From: Mycolicibacter heraklionensis
GTDB taxonomy: Bacteria; Actinomycetota; Actinomycetes; Mycobacteriales; Mycobacteriaceae
DNA: 64,000 bases
Direction of reading: 5' to 3'
Assembly: GCA_001673575.1 (NCBI GenBank)
Contig: LZME01000086.1
Location: forward strand, 1-64,000
A program made the translations under genes and the position numbers. The notes below the pieces were generated by a model. The model was not told the origin of the DNA. It saw nothing but the letters and a program-made list of their open reading frames with translations, and searched no databases. Of the stretch, positions 26,217 to 34,831 are shown piece by piece (the first letter of the stretch is position 1; every line of letters begins with the position of its first letter).

Positions 26217-27107
26217 TTAGTTGTTTCGACTAGGGGTGTCACTGCCCCTCCGGCGCAGGAAGCCTTTGATCAACTCGGCGACTTCGTCGGCGGCGGTCTC
26301 CAGTAAGAAGTGGCCGCCGTCGAGTAGATGAATTTCGGGGTTGCGCGCGTCCCTGGCGAACGCCCGAGCCCCCTCCAGGCCGAAGATCGGGTCGTCTCGT
26401 CCCCAAACGGCCAGCACTGGAATTCCGCTGGTGCGCAGGTAGTCGTGCAATGCGGGATACATCGGCGGGTTGGTGGCGTAGTCGCGGAACAGTTTGAGCT
26501 GGATCTCGTCATTGCCCGGGCGGGCCAGTAGCGCCGCATCCAAGGTCCAGGTGTCCGGGCTGACCAAGGACTCATCCGGTGCGCCGGTCAGGTACTGCCA
26601 TTTGATCGACTCGACATCCAGCGCTGTGCGGATGGCCGCCTCGGTCGCCGCGGTCTGCTCATGCTGGTAGGCCCAGACGGTCCTCCAGAAGTCCTCGACG
26701 AAGCCCTCGTCGTAGCCGTTGCCGTTCTGCGTGATGATCGCGCTGATGGATTCTGGCCGGCTCAGCGCCAGCCGCCAGCCGATCGGCGCTCCGTAGTCCT
26801 GGACGTAGATCGCGTAGCGCACCAGCCCGAGGTGATCCAGCAGCCCCTGGGTGAGTTCCGCGAGGTTGTCGAAGGTGTAGTCGAATTCGGTGATCAACGG
26901 CATGTCCGAATAGCCGAAGCCCAGGTAGTCCGGGGCGATCACGTGGTAGTCGTCCGCCAGGCGGCCGATCAGATCCCGGAACATGTACGAGCTCGTCGGA
27001 AAGCCGTGCAGCAGAACGATCGCGGGCGCGCCGGCACTTCCCGCCTCTCGGTAGAACAAGCGTCGCCCGCCGACCGTGGCGTACCGGTGCTTGGTGGAAG
27101 AAACCAC
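26217..27107 (-). CDS. Alpha/beta hydrolase (haloalkane dehalogenase/epoxide hydrolase-like)
   Basis: A 296-residue hydrolase. HGFPTS is the oxyanion motif; the nucleophile elbow reads VQDYGAPIG with Asp as nucleophile, as in epoxide hydrolases and dehalogenases; WGRDDPIFG carries the acid and LDGGHFLLET the His. The frame is open to 27146, but the GTG at 27107 follows AAGGGG and fits the mapped -10/-35 boxes. A 9-bp inverted repeat brackets this promoter. It is first in a run of co-oriented genes (hydrolase, oxidoreductase, SDR, membrane protein, GMC oxidase) and divergent from a CGNR regulator, its likely controller. Confidence 0.83.
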   Translation of the reverse strand: MVSSTKHRYATVGGRRLFYREAGSAGAPAIVLLHGFPTSSYMFRDLIGRLADDYHVIAPDYLGFGYSDMPLITEFDYTFDNLAELTQGLLDHLGLVRYAIYVQDYGAPIGWRLALSRPESISAIITQNGNGYDEGFVEDFWRTVWAYQHEQTAATEAAIRTALDVESIKWQYLTGAPDESLVSPDTWTLDAALLARPGNDEIQLKLFRDYATNPPMYPALHDYLRTSGIPVLAVWGRDDPIFGLEGARAFARDARNPEIHLLDGGHFLLETAADEVAELIKGFLRRRGSDTPSRNN

Positions 27108-27146
27108 TTCTAACCCCTTAACTAGATTTTGATAGTTAGAAGTCAA
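27106..27146 (-). promoter_or_regulatory. Hydrolase promoter bracketed by a 9-bp inverted repeat
   Basis: On the minus strand TTGACT (27141-27146) and TAGTTA (27119-27124) form -35 and -10 boxes 16 bases apart. The perfect arms ACTTCTAAC (27106-27114) and GTTAGAAGT (27135-27143) flank the -10; one overlaps the -35 and the other the start codon. This arrangement suits repression by a dimer or looped dimer pair, perhaps the divergent CGNR protein. Confidence 0.55.
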
Positions 27147-27187
27147 GCACTCGTGGTGTAACCTGTCAATAGCATTTTGGAGGTTAT

Positions 27188-27712
27188 ATGGAGATTGTTG
27201 TGGCGGGGCCCGCCGACGAGGCCCTGCTCCTGGACCTGCTCAACACCACCCCGGTCATCGATGGCGTGCCACACGATGAGTTCGACGATCAGGCCAGCGC
27301 GCAGGCCTGGCTGACCGCGCACGGCATCGCACTCACCGGGGGGCAGCTTCAGGAACTCCGTGAGGTCCGGGACGCATTGCAGGCGGTGGTGCGTGGCGAG
27401 CTGGCACCGCAGACCGTGCAGCCATTCCTCCACGGCGTTGCGCTATCGCCCGTCATGTCTGACGACGGCATCGCCTGGACCCTGTCCGCGCGCGAGAACT
27501 CCGAAGCCGTCGCGCGCGTAATACTCGCGTGGGACGGCCTACGGATCTCCAGTCCCGGCCGGCTGCGCCCCTGCGCCAACTCCGAATGCCAGCTGTTCCT
27601 GATCGATCGCAGCAAGCCCAACACGGCGCGGTGGTGCTCGATGGCCATCTGCGGCAACCGCATGAAAGCGCGCCGGCACTACCAGCGGAGCAAAACCACG
27701 GCCAGCGAGTGA
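27188..27712 (+). CDS. CGNR zinc-finger transcriptional regulator
   Basis: A 174-residue protein of the ABATE/CGNR family. The N-terminal ~120 residues form the ABATE-like ligand domain starting LLDLLNT. The C-terminus has the zinc finger: C129 and C134 (CANSEC), then C150 and C155 in RWCSMAICGNRMKARRHYQR, which contains the naming CGNR motif and basic DNA-contact residues. GGAGG lies 5 bases before the ATG. It is divergent from the hydrolase operon, and a strong inverted repeat lies between them. Confidence 0.9.
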   Translation: MEIVVAGPADEALLLDLLNTTPVIDGVPHDEFDDQASAQAWLTAHGIALTGGQLQELREVRDALQAVVRGELAPQTVQPFLHGVALSPVMSDDGIAWTLSARENSEAVARVILAWDGLRISSPGRLRPCANSECQLFLIDRSKPNTARWCSMAICGNRMKARRHYQRSKTTASE

Positions 27713-27815
27713 CCTCCGGAGGCACGAAAGTCGCGAGCCCAATACCTACAAACGCCAGCTCGCCGACTACCATGAGCTGTCCCTATGGGTTCCAGCGCCT
27801 ACATGGCTAGGCCCC

Positions 27816-27891
27816 GCCCCCGTAGCTCAGGGGATAGAGCACGGCTCTCCTAAAGCCGGTGTCGCAGGTTCGAATCCTGCCGGGGGCACCA
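27816..27891 (+). tRNA. tRNA-Arg (anticodon CCT)
   Basis: A complete cloverleaf: acceptor stem GCCCCCG/CGGGGGC, D-arm with AGCTCAGGGGATAGAGC, anticodon stem CGGCT/AGCCG with loop CTCCTAA (anticodon CCT, codon AGG), and T-arm GCAGG TTCGAAT CCTGC. The 3' CCA is encoded. It is followed by a run of seven T (27897-27903) that may end transcription. tRNA 3' ends are common integration sites, but no integrase is next to it. Confidence 0.97.
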
Positions 27892-27923
27892 AGCCGTTTT
27901 TTTGGTATGACGTCGGGCGGCCG

Positions 27924-29711
27924 CTACTTCCAGAAGGCGTTCATGGCCTGGGCGTACATGTCGTTGGCCGTGAGCGGGGCCAGACCCAAGGCGTCTTCCA
28001 TGGTGGCCATCAGGCTGTACTCGTTGTAATAGGCGTCGGTGGTGAAGTTGCCGGATTGCATCCCGCCGTACGTCACGGCGCCCGCGCTCGGGATGACGAT
28101 CATCGGAACGTTATTGCCTTGGTTACCGAAGCCCAGTGAGAGGTTGTTGTTGTCCTCGTCCGTGACGATGATGATCGCGTCCTTCTCGTTCGGGTCGGTC
28201 CACGTCTTCGAGCTCTCGATGGTGGAGACCTCCTGCTGGACGAACTGGTCGGCGGCCGCGACGTTGTACTGATGGTCACCAAGCTGGGTGGCGATGAACT
28301 GGAGAACGCCACTGAGCGTGTCGACCGGGCCTTCCCCGTTGTTGTCCTCGTTGGCGGCGATCCAGGTGAATCCCGGGAACGTGCTCGGGTCAGCGAGGTC
28401 GGTGGACAGCTGCGTCAGCGGAAGCAGGTGGTCCTGCAAGTAATCAGGGGTGTTGCCGTAGACGTAACCGAATTGTGTGAACGGCAGCTCGTCGGCGGAG
28501 TAGTCACCGGATGACACGAGGTCACCGGCGGTCGGCATGCTCTGCGCGTAGCCGGCCCACGATATGCCCGCCTGATCCATTTCCTGCATGAGGTTCGGTG
28601 CGTCGATGGAGTTCGGGGCGGAGTTGTAGTCGATGCCGAAGTCCGATCCCCCCAGGATCCGGAAGTAGTTGGGGTCGCTGGGGTGGCCCAGCGCGTAGTA
28701 GTTGTCGTCATAGCCGTAGGTGTTGATCAGGCTGTTCATGTACGGCGCGTTGGGACTGCCGACGATGTCGGCGGCACCCTTGTTCTCCATGTAGATGACG
28801 AACACGTGGTCCAGTTGACCGACGTCGGATGCCGGCGCCACCAGCGGCGCGGCGGTAAGGCTGGGATCGCCGACCGTGAACGACTCGTTGTCGGCGTAGG
28901 CGCCGTTGTAGTCGCCGAGGTACTGGTTTTCGTCGGTGAAGGTCGTGGTCACCTTTGCGGAGACCGCGCCGTCCGGGACTGTCCCCGTGATCTCGCGTTC
29001 CTCAAATCCGGTGAAACCCCAGCGATCCCAGACCGTGACGGGGTTGAGCGAGCCGGTGCCCACCACATTCCCGTCGGCGTCGAGGAAGCTGACCTGCACT
29101 GAGGCATAGGACGGGTTCCACGTTTGGCCACCCAGATCGGCACTGAGCGCATACGGCGTTCCGGCCGCGCCGGTGACGTCGACGGTTTGGCTGATGGTGG
29201 AGGTGCCCACCGGTCCGCCGCCGGCGAAGTTGTCGCCGCCGCCCGGCGGCGCGGTCTGCGGAAAGCCGAACAACCCCGACACCGTCGGCAACGGAAAAGC
29301 CACCGGGGACGGATATCCGACCGGGGTGCCGTAGGCGATCACGGTCGGCGTGCCGGTCTCGGTCCAGCCCGGAATGGTCACCCCGCTATAGCCGGACCCG
29401 GACGGATCGGCTGTTTCGAAGCCCGGGTTGACCAGCAGGTTCTGACTCATCAGTTGCGTGTCGGCGTGGAGCGGGGCAATCGGATCGAGACTGTTGAGCC
29501 AGCTGACGAGTTCGGTGTCCAGCTGTGGACCCAGGACCGTGGTGACCGAGTCCTGCTCCAGGAAACTTGTCATCGCATTGAGGACTTGGTCGATGAAGAC
29601 GTCGAACTCATCGGCATGGGCTTCGGGCGCGGACGCCAACTGCCCCAGTCCCAGCGCCACAACCACGCTGGCCGCGCCCGTCATCCCCATCCTCAGACGC
29701 CGAAGAGCCAT
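27924..29711 (-). CDS. Secreted phosphoesterase-family protein
   Basis: A 595-residue exported protein. The N-terminus MALRRLRMGMTGAASVVVAL continues to an Ala-x-Ala site (EAHADE), a signal peptide. Residues ~90-280 form a beta-sandwich carbohydrate-binding-like domain (LLVNPGFETADPSG). Residues ~290-595 resemble the acid phosphatase/phospholipase C-type phosphoesterase fold: HVFVIYMENKGAADIVG, KDAIIIVTDEDNNN and NVPMIVIPS. Hydrolysis of a phosphate ester outside the cell is inferred. It is followed on the same strand by nothing except the tRNA on the opposite strand, and preceded by another large secreted protein. Confidence 0.8.
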   Translation of the reverse strand: MALRRLRMGMTGAASVVVALGLGQLASAPEAHADEFDVFIDQVLNAMTSFLEQDSVTTVLGPQLDTELVSWLNSLDPIAPLHADTQLMSQNLLVNPGFETADPSGSGYSGVTIPGWTETGTPTVIAYGTPVGYPSPVAFPLPTVSGLFGFPQTAPPGGGDNFAGGGPVGTSTISQTVDVTGAAGTPYALSADLGGQTWNPSYASVQVSFLDADGNVVGTGSLNPVTVWDRWGFTGFEEREITGTVPDGAVSAKVTTTFTDENQYLGDYNGAYADNESFTVGDPSLTAAPLVAPASDVGQLDHVFVIYMENKGAADIVGSPNAPYMNSLINTYGYDDNYYALGHPSDPNYFRILGGSDFGIDYNSAPNSIDAPNLMQEMDQAGISWAGYAQSMPTAGDLVSSGDYSADELPFTQFGYVYGNTPDYLQDHLLPLTQLSTDLADPSTFPGFTWIAANEDNNGEGPVDTLSGVLQFIATQLGDHQYNVAAADQFVQQEVSTIESSKTWTDPNEKDAIIIVTDEDNNNLSLGFGNQGNNVPMIVIPSAGAVTYGGMQSGNFTTDAYYNEYSLMATMEDALGLAPLTANDMYAQAMNAFWK

Positions 29712-29808
29712 GGTTCCGACAATCCTCAGGCACCGCTAGGCCGTCAAGAAGCCCCAGCTAATACATTTCAGAGCCACAGGAAGTCGACAGAATCGCGCGA
29801 CCGTGGGG

Positions 29809-31779
29809 TTAGCCGAACAGATCGGCCAGGCTGAAGCTCGGAGTGTCGGCGATCAGGTCGGACATGTTCGCCCACTGCTGGGCTGCCTGGGCACTGAGTT
29901 CGGTCGGCCAGTCGTCGTTGGCGGTCAGGATCACCGTCGCCAGGTTGTCCCGGGCATTGAGCAGTCCGGCCAAGATGCTGGTGTTGGGGTCGAACAGCAA
30001 TCCGTCGATAGCGGGGATGAACAACTGGGGCATCACCACCGAGAGGGCGGTCTGCGCCAGCCCTAGTGCGATGGGCAGGTTGATGTTGCTGGCCAGCAGC
30101 GGCAGGGCGTTCCAGACCGCGGACAGGCTGTCCATCGGGTTTTCCAGGACACTGCGCACCACGGCGTCCCAATCCGGGCTGAGCGCCTCGGTGAAGCGCA
30201 GCTCCATCGGCGTGACGGGCTGGCTGGCGAAGACGGCCTCGAAGTTCTCATTGCCCATCAGGCCTTGCAGCCCGTTCATCAGGAGGTTCTGCAGCACCCA
30301 GTCGGGCTGGGCGGTCATCCGGGACATATCCAGCGCATAGCCGTAGGACAACACTCGCTGCGTCATGTCGGCGGCGAACTCCTCGGGGCTCACCGTCGGG
30401 GTGCCGTCGGGGAGGTAGTCGTTGAGCTCGCTGATCGGCACGACTTGAGCCGTCACTCCCAGTCCCAAGACGCTGTCGGGATCGGCGACGTGTTCGAAGC
30501 GCGCGAAGATCTCGCCTCGCGACAGGCCCCCGGTGTCCAGCCAGTTCGCCACGCCCGGATTGGTGGCGCTGACAACGTAATAGGTGTAGCCATCGGGGTC
30601 GTGGTAGGTCGTGGTGTGGTTCAGCGTGGATTGCGCCATGACGTAGGGCAGCGCACCGCCGTAGACGTTCATCAGTTGAATGCCGCTGTAAGCCGACTCC
30701 ACGTTCGGCACCTTGATGACCAGAGCCTCATCGGAATCCAGGTCGAAGTTGCCGCCGGTGACCACCGCACTGGCCAGGCCGGCACCGTAGCTCGTCTGGG
30801 GGCCCAGGTCATGCATGGTGTTGGCGGGAATGTTCATGCCTACCGAGGCGCCGCCTTCGATTGCCCGCGTGTTGAACGGGCCGACGACCTGAGCGAAGGC
30901 ACTGAAAAGGGTGGTGAGGATCGAGTCGACCGATCCGAGGCCACCGGAATCTGCCAGCGTGGTCGACACCGGGTCGTCACTGGGGAAGAACCCGCCCTCG
31001 GGGATAGCGAAGAACGGCGGGCAGTCGGCCACACATTGCACGGTGACGCTGCCCGGACCCTTCGCCCAGTCGCCGAGGATGTCCCGGATCAACAGCGACG
31101 CGGCGCCGCCGACGGTGGCGTCGGTGGTGTCCATGAAGTTCAGCGCTCCGGCCGGCGCCTCCGGTCCGATGTAGACGGTGAAGGTGCCGTCGGGATTGAG
31201 CACCAAGCCGTCGCCCAGTTCCAGGTCTTCGATCGCCTGCGCCGTGCCGCCGGTGATGGCCTGCGTGCTGATCGCGAAATGCTCCGTACCACCGCCGAGG
31301 GTGCCGTGCAGGACGTAGGTCGCACCGGGCGCCAGACCGGCGGTCACCCGGTAATAGATGTCGGGGGTGAAGAAGTCGAAATACTGCCGTGGCTCGGTGG
31401 CGTTGCCCGCGATCGCCTCTGGCGACTGAAAGAAAACGCCGTTGAACAGTTGGGTGACTCGTGAGAGGCCGGCGCTGAGCAACTGGTAGTTGGTGTTCTG
31501 CAGCATCAACATCACGTTGTCTTCGCTGCCGGGCGTCGCGTACGGCAAGGTCATGTTGAGCTCGACCAGCCGCTGCATCTCCGCGATCAGCGCATCGATC
31601 GCGGGCTGGAACCCGTACGTCGCTGTCAACGCCACCGCGGGCGGCGCGCTCGCCGCGGCCGTCACCGGCGAGCCCATCACCAGCGACAACGCGCTGCCCA
31701 CCGCGGCCGCGGCGACGCCGTACCGCTGGATGCGGCTCGGCCGGCCCACTGCTCCGCTTGCGATCACGCCCACGACCAC
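29809..31779 (-). CDS. Large secreted protein of unknown function
   Basis: A 656-residue protein with a long N-terminal signal-like segment (RYGVAAAAVGSALSLVMGSPVTAAASA). No well-known domain is clear. A stretch near residue 180 (DLELGDGLVLNPDGTFTVYIGPE, then LLIRDILGDWA) resembles the DUF1214-type fold also found in the lipoprotein encoded divergently. The C-terminal ~100 residues (LPLLASNINLPIALGLAQTAL, SMALL-residue-rich helices) recall the tails of mycobacterial PE-PPE-like or cutinase-associated proteins, but this is weak. The GTG start is preceded by GGGGAG. The cluster of three exported proteins suggests a surface function. Confidence 0.6.
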   Translation of the reverse strand: MVVGVIASGAVGRPSRIQRYGVAAAAVGSALSLVMGSPVTAAASAPPAVALTATYGFQPAIDALIAEMQRLVELNMTLPYATPGSEDNVMLMLQNTNYQLLSAGLSRVTQLFNGVFFQSPEAIAGNATEPRQYFDFFTPDIYYRVTAGLAPGATYVLHGTLGGGTEHFAISTQAITGGTAQAIEDLELGDGLVLNPDGTFTVYIGPEAPAGALNFMDTTDATVGGAASLLIRDILGDWAKGPGSVTVQCVADCPPFFAIPEGGFFPSDDPVSTTLADSGGLGSVDSILTTLFSAFAQVVGPFNTRAIEGGASVGMNIPANTMHDLGPQTSYGAGLASAVVTGGNFDLDSDEALVIKVPNVESAYSGIQLMNVYGGALPYVMAQSTLNHTTTYHDPDGYTYYVVSATNPGVANWLDTGGLSRGEIFARFEHVADPDSVLGLGVTAQVVPISELNDYLPDGTPTVSPEEFAADMTQRVLSYGYALDMSRMTAQPDWVLQNLLMNGLQGLMGNENFEAVFASQPVTPMELRFTEALSPDWDAVVRSVLENPMDSLSAVWNALPLLASNINLPIALGLAQTALSVVMPQLFIPAIDGLLFDPNTSILAGLLNARDNLATVILTANDDWPTELSAQAAQQWANMSDLIADTPSFSLADLFG

Positions 31780-31944
31780 TCCCCGATCTTGTTCATGATT
31801 CTCTGGTTTAAATCACGGCGAATTTTTATTTTCCGACGATACGTCGAGGGCTTGGCGGGTGCAATAGTCGCCGCGCCCCGCCGCAACCCGTGTCGATAAA
31901 CCCCTTGCCTGCATCAACCGGGACCGCCCGGTAGGTTGCGCTGC
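31780..31944. promoter_or_regulatory. Divergent promoter region with an AT-rich core
   Basis: The 165 bases between the divergent secreted-protein and lipoprotein genes include an AT-rich block (31804-31835) unusual for this genome. TAGGTT (31932-31937) is 7 bases before the lipoprotein ATG and fits a leaderless -10. No clear operator repeat was seen. Confidence 0.5.
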
Positions 31945-33093
31945 ATGTCCAAGCGATGGCTTTCTGCGTGCGGAACGGTGACAGCAGCACTGGTCCTGAG
32001 CGGATGCGGGCTGACCGTGACGAAGACCGGCACCGACCCGGTGGCGCACCTGGCCCCCCGCAGCACCCCCAACGGCATGGTGTTGGTGTCGCCGGACAAT
32101 TTCGTGCGGGCCGTCACCGACCAGGAATTCACCAACATCGTCAACGAAAACGGCTTCGGCCGTTTCTTCCACATGCGCGACGTCACCCCGGTTGACAGGC
32201 AGCTGGTGGTGCGCTCCAACCGGGACACCTTGTATTCGGCTGCGGTGTTCGACCTGCAGGCCAGTCCGGTCACCCTGACCCTGCCCGATCCCGGTCAGCG
32301 GTACATGTCGGCGCAGGTGATCAACCAGGATGAATACGTCACGGACATGTTCTACGGCGGCGGCGAGCACACCCTGGATCAACAACGTGTCGGAACCCGC
32401 TATGTGGCCGTCGCCATTCGCATCCTGGCCGATCCCAACGATCCCGCCGACCTGGCCGCAGCACACCGCCTGCAGGACGCGATCACCGCGCAACAAGACG
32501 ACACCGGCAGCTTCGACGTGCCCCGCTGGGATCCGGTCAGTCAGAAGAAGGTCACCGACGCGTTGTTGGAGCTGGCCCAGACCATCCCCGACACCCGGGG
32601 CATGTTCGGCACCGAGGCCGACACGGACCCGGTACGGCATCTGATCGGGGCGGCCGCGGCGTGGGGCGGCAACTCCGAGAAGGAGGCGCTGTATCTCAAC
32701 GTCACCCCGGCCCGCAACGACGGCAACACGGTGTACCGCCTGACCGTCAAAGACGTTCCGGTGAAAGCGTTCTGGTCGGTCACCGTCTACAACAAGAACG
32801 GCTACTTCACCGAGAACCCGCAACAGGCGTACTCGGTCAACAACATCACCGCGGACAAAGCGGCGGACGGATCGGTGACCGTGCAGTTCGGGGGTTGCTC
32901 GGACGACAACACCGTCAATTGCCTGCCCACCACGCCGGGATGGAACTACATGGTCCGGCTCTACCAACCGGACAAGGACATCTTGTCGGGTAAGTGGGTC
33001 TTCCCGGCGGCGCAACCGGAAGAGTCGGCCAGCAGCGAGACCCGGTCTCCGGCACCCAGCCCAGCGCCCGCGCCGTCGCGGCCGGCACGCTGA
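31945..33093 (+). CDS. DUF1254/DUF1214 lipoprotein
   Basis: A 382-residue lipoprotein: signal with lipobox LVLSGC, lipidated Cys21. The DUF1254 part (residues ~35-150) has SPDNFVRAVTDQEF and VVRSNRDTLYSAAVFDLQASPVTLTLPD. The DUF1214 part has YRLTVKDVPVKAFWSVTVYNKNGYFTEN. The tail is Pro/Ser/Ala-rich. The function of the family is unknown; it is often cell-envelope associated. Start: ATG 31945, supported by TAGGTT 7 bases upstream (leaderless); an ATG three codons earlier lacks support. Confidence 0.88.
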   Translation: MSKRWLSACGTVTAALVLSGCGLTVTKTGTDPVAHLAPRSTPNGMVLVSPDNFVRAVTDQEFTNIVNENGFGRFFHMRDVTPVDRQLVVRSNRDTLYSAAVFDLQASPVTLTLPDPGQRYMSAQVINQDEYVTDMFYGGGEHTLDQQRVGTRYVAVAIRILADPNDPADLAAAHRLQDAITAQQDDTGSFDVPRWDPVSQKKVTDALLELAQTIPDTRGMFGTEADTDPVRHLIGAAAAWGGNSEKEALYLNVTPARNDGNTVYRLTVKDVPVKAFWSVTVYNKNGYFTENPQQAYSVNNITADKAADGSVTVQFGGCSDDNTVNCLPTTPGWNYMVRLYQPDKDILSGKWVFPAAQPEESASSETRSPAPSPAPAPSRPAR

Positions 33094-33137
33094 CCGCAGG
33101 GGCCCGCACTCGGCAAAGCCGGTTGAGGAGGTAGTTG

Positions 33138-33956
33138 GTGGAAAAGCAGTTTCGCTTCGGCGTGGGCCTGAACCCGATCCGGTCGGCGACCGAACTCGCC
33201 GAGACCGCGCGGCGGCTGGAGGGCTTCGGCTTCGACGTCCTGCACGTGCCCGACCATCTTGGCGCCCCGGCACCCTTCCCGGTCCTGGTCGCCGCTGCCG
33301 CGGCCACCTCGACGATCCGGCTGGGCACCTACGTGCTCAACGCCGGCTTCTACAAGCCGGCGCTGCTGACCCGCGACATCGCCGACACCGACGTACTCTC
33401 GGGCGGGCGACTGGAGGTGGGGCTGGGTGCAGGCTACGTGCGCGCGGAGTTCGAGGCCGCCGAGCTGCCCTTTCCCAGCGCCGGTCGCCGCGTCGAATAC
33501 CTCGAGCACGTGACGAAATATGTAGCGACACACCAGCCGCGCGTGCCCATCCTGATCGCCGGCAGTGGTGACCGGCTACTGACCACGGCAGCGCGCCACG
33601 CCGACATCATCGGATTGACCGGGTCGCGGGTGGACGGCGCCGACGATTCGCTGGCCGAGCGAATCGACTTCGTCCGCGCGGCCGCCGGCAACCGGTTCGA
33701 TGCCCTCGAACTGAACCTGGCCATCACCGCGGTGCCGACCGACGGCTCCGGGACACCCAATCTGTCGCTGACCCGCCGGTTCGCGCCGACACTGTCGGAT
33801 GAGGAACTGCTGGCCTCGCCCGCGGTGCTGTCCGGATCGGTTGACGAGATGGCCGACACGCTGCGCGAACGCCGCCACCGCTACGGGATCAGCTACTTCA
33901 CCGTTCAGCAGCAACACGCCGAGGCCTTCGCGGAGGTCATCGCCGCGCTGCGGTGA
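33138..33956 (+). CDS. LLM-class, probably F420-dependent oxidoreductase
   Basis: A 272-residue luciferase-like TIM-barrel protein (TIGR03621-like): FRFGVGLNPIRSATELAETARRLEGFGFDVLHVPDHLG, then STIRLGTYVLNAGFYKPALLTRDIADTDVLSGGRLEVGLGAGY. Mycobacterial members generally use F420. GTG 33138 follows AGGAGG by 6 bases. Its last 13 codons and stop lie within a 51-bp sequence repeated at 35956, on the other side of the restriction-modification cassette, so its original convergent neighbour was the membrane-protein gene now 2 kb away. Confidence 0.85.
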   Translation: MEKQFRFGVGLNPIRSATELAETARRLEGFGFDVLHVPDHLGAPAPFPVLVAAAAATSTIRLGTYVLNAGFYKPALLTRDIADTDVLSGGRLEVGLGAGYVRAEFEAAELPFPSAGRRVEYLEHVTKYVATHQPRVPILIAGSGDRLLTTAARHADIIGLTGSRVDGADDSLAERIDFVRAAAGNRFDALELNLAITAVPTDGSGTPNLSLTRRFAPTLSDEELLASPAVLSGSVDEMADTLRERRHRYGISYFTVQQQHAEAFAEVIAALR

Positions 33957-33967
33957 CCAGCGCCCAC
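33917..33967. repeat. 51-bp direct repeat, left copy (target duplication of the R-M cassette)
   Basis: It matches 35956-36006 at 48 of 51 positions. This copy carries the 3' end and stop of the LLM gene. The mismatches are a CG/GC swap and a G/A change. It marks the left border of the restriction-modification cassette. Confidence 0.9.
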
Positions 33968-33991
33968 TGCCCGTGCACGAGAGTGATTTGG

Positions 33992-34831
33992 TTACAAGAA
34001 CTTTCGCAGCCGGGCAGCATCCTCGATATCGCTGCGGAACTTGTCGAGAGTGCTCAACGTATACATGCCGTCGATCGCCCGATCATCCCAGAGCTGATGG
34101 ATCTTCCGCAGGTCCGAGACGCGATTCTTCCAGCCGATCCCATCAATCACTGCGATCACAAACTGCCGTGGCGAGCGGACCTCTGCCATCTCCTCGATCT
34201 CCCGCACCGCGTCGGTGAGCTTGCTCCCCGTCGAGTCGTAGCCCTTTGCTGCGACCACGATCTCTGCGGCACTGCCGTTAGGGATGACCAGGTCACACGG
34301 AGCGGTACGCCCGCTGCGCCCTACGAAACGCGTGCGCGTCTCATAAGGCAGGCCGAGTCCCTTGACGACGGCTTCGATCTCGTCTTCTACGTGACGGCCC
34401 TGCTGTCCGGCAGCTGCAGCCGCGGCCCGGGTACCTGCACGCGCGATGAGTACATCCGCGGCCCCGTACTGCGCGTGTAGTTGCGCAACGGTCTGCGGTA
34501 CCAGAAAGTACGCGTCGTCGAGCCAGTCGATCAGCTCCGAAGCTCGGGTGCGGGCAAGCCGCACCCAGCCGGAGGTATCAAACTCATGTTTGAGCGCATT
34601 CTTGAGCTTCTCCTGGCCAAGGCCGGTAAAGAGTGCCAGCACGGGTACGTCGTGGGGGTTGGCGGTCACCCACGCAGTGAGCGACGCGCGATCGATCGTT
34701 GGCAGGGCAGCCAGCGACACGACCGCGCGACGGATAGCGTCGGTCTCGGGCGTAGCGGCGAGCGGGTCGATGTGCGCACTCAAACGGCCGAGTGCACCGA
34801 GGTAATCAGGGAAGGCAACGGCGTCGCTCAT
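33992..34831 (-). CDS. Putative type II restriction endonuclease (PD-(D/E)XK-like)
   Basis: A 279-residue protein encoded in a 4-base overlap with an adenine methyltransferase. The C-terminal half has the look of a PD-(D/E)XK nuclease: E149/E151 in RHVEDEIEAVVKGLGLP, D180 in APCDLVIPNG, then the strand EIVVAAKGYDSTGSKLTD with K196. The residue that should be Glu, Asp or Gln two before the Lys is Ala194 (codon GCA, one base from GAA), so activity is doubtful unless Glu190 substitutes. The N-terminal ~130 residues are helical with no known domain. Codons are visibly less GC-rich than neighbours. Function is inferred mainly from pairing with the methylase. Confidence 0.75.
   Translation of the reverse strand: MSDAVAFPDYLGALGRLSAHIDPLAATPETDAIRRAVVSLAALPTIDRASLTAWVTANPHDVPVLALFTGLGQEKLKNALKHEFDTSGWVRLARTRASELIDWLDDAYFLVPQTVAQLHAQYGAADVLIARAGTRAAAAAAGQQGRHVEDEIEAVVKGLGLPYETRTRFVGRSGRTAPCDLVIPNGSAAEIVVAAKGYDSTGSKLTDAVREIEEMAEVRSPRQFVIAVIDGIGWKNRVSDLRKIHQLWDDRAIDGMYTLSTLDKFRSDIEDAARLRKFL

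Noticed and set aside
27816..27923. Integration site of a genomic island at the tRNA-Arg gene
   Set aside because: No integrase, no second copy of the tRNA 3' end and no composition break were seen in the neighbourhood.
31813..33273. 486-codon frame antisense to the lipoprotein and LLM genes
   Set aside because: No recognisable domain; it spans two well-supported genes and their promoter.
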